A stretch of DNA of 64,000 bases from NCBI GenBank assembly GCA_047518265.1, contig JAKZRG010000005.1:151002-215001 (forward strand), in the 5' to 3' direction. The notes under the pieces were generated by a model that was given only the letters and a program-made list of their open reading frames with translations, was not told where the DNA came from and searched no databases. How positions within the stretch are numbered: position 1 is the first letter of the stretch; every line of letters begins with the position of its first letter. Shown here one piece after another: positions 63,868 to 64,000 of the stretch. Source of the DNA: Oceanospirillum sp047518265 (lineage in GTDB: Bacteria; Pseudomonadota; Gammaproteobacteria; Pseudomonadales; Halomonadaceae). A program made the translations under genes and the position numbers.

Positions 63868-64000
63868 GTTTGCTCGGCGAAGCCAGCAAACCCGACTGCT
63901 TGAAAGAAAGCAGTATCACCCCGACTGAGGGGAAGATAATCCGAATGGCAAGGGCGTCATTGGCCAACGATGGGGTCTGAAGGAAGCCATAGGAAGTTAG

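Overview
The window looks like the chromosome of a marine, motile, heterotrophic gammaproteobacterium, probably of the Oceanospirillales (Neptuniibacter/Amphritea/Marinobacterium type). This is inferred from three TRAP transport systems, several chemoreceptors and c-di-GMP proteins, and genes for taking nitrogen from small osmolyte-like compounds. The species cannot be named from the sequence alone.

Layout. (1) 1-5.6 kb is the end of an integrated island: a 5'-truncated MmeI-type DNA methyltransferase, a 1.2 kb non-coding stretch with two families of short iterated sites (TGCGCAC and TACACAC), a P4-type tyrosine integrase and a 3' tRNA-Arg(CCT) fragment that marks the attachment site. (2) 6.6-20.7 kb is a sensory block: Aer-PAS/GGDEF, HupE-like protein plus partner, NMT1-GGDEF, YgjP-like metalloprotein, a chemoreceptor, a 7TM-PAS-GAF-GGDEF-EAL protein, two periplasmic binding proteins and a histidine kinase. 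(3) 21.1-25.9 kb is a TAXI-type TRAP transporter with a universal stress protein. (4) 26.7-31.9 kb is a creatinase whose active-site residues fall at the same numbers as in Pseudomonas creatinase, followed by dctPQM-type TRAP genes and a GcvR-like ACT protein. (5) 32.1-47.6 kb is a second, inverted TRAP cassette and what appears to be an undescribed catabolic regulon: small AtzG-like protein, amidase, DMT permease, metal-ligand-less creatinase-like M24 protein, two paralogous GntR/FCD regulators, a maleate isomerase/EutA-like protein, a DadA/PuuB-like oxidase, RidA and a second GcvR-like copy. Palindromes centred on GTATAC (best form AGCTGTATACAGCT) sit at most of its promoters. (6) 48.1-54.7 kb holds LysR, lipoprotein hydrolase, chemoreceptor, SDR and YeiH-family permease. 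(7) 54.9-62 kb is a nitrogen cluster: GlnT/GmaS-type glutamine synthetase, split glutamate-synthase-like GlxB/C/D (MgsA/B/C), an XRE-cupin regulator, and GlnK-AmtB. A shared motif TTTC-N5-GGGAATATT lies before both transcription units. (8) 62.4-63.8 kb is a taurine:pyruvate aminotransferase-like gene with a strong terminator.

How it fits together. The common theme of the right two thirds is uptake of small nitrogenous compounds and salvage of their nitrogen. Creatinase would give sarcosine and urea; the GcvR-like proteins point to glycine/one-carbon control; the GlnT/Glx and AmtB/GlnK genes handle ammonium or methylamine nitrogen. The GTATAC regulon probably serves a related amide, ureido or guanidino compound, but its substrate cannot be read from the sequence. 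All homology statements rest on recognition of motifs, not on database searches; start codons were chosen by ribosome binding site and family fit.
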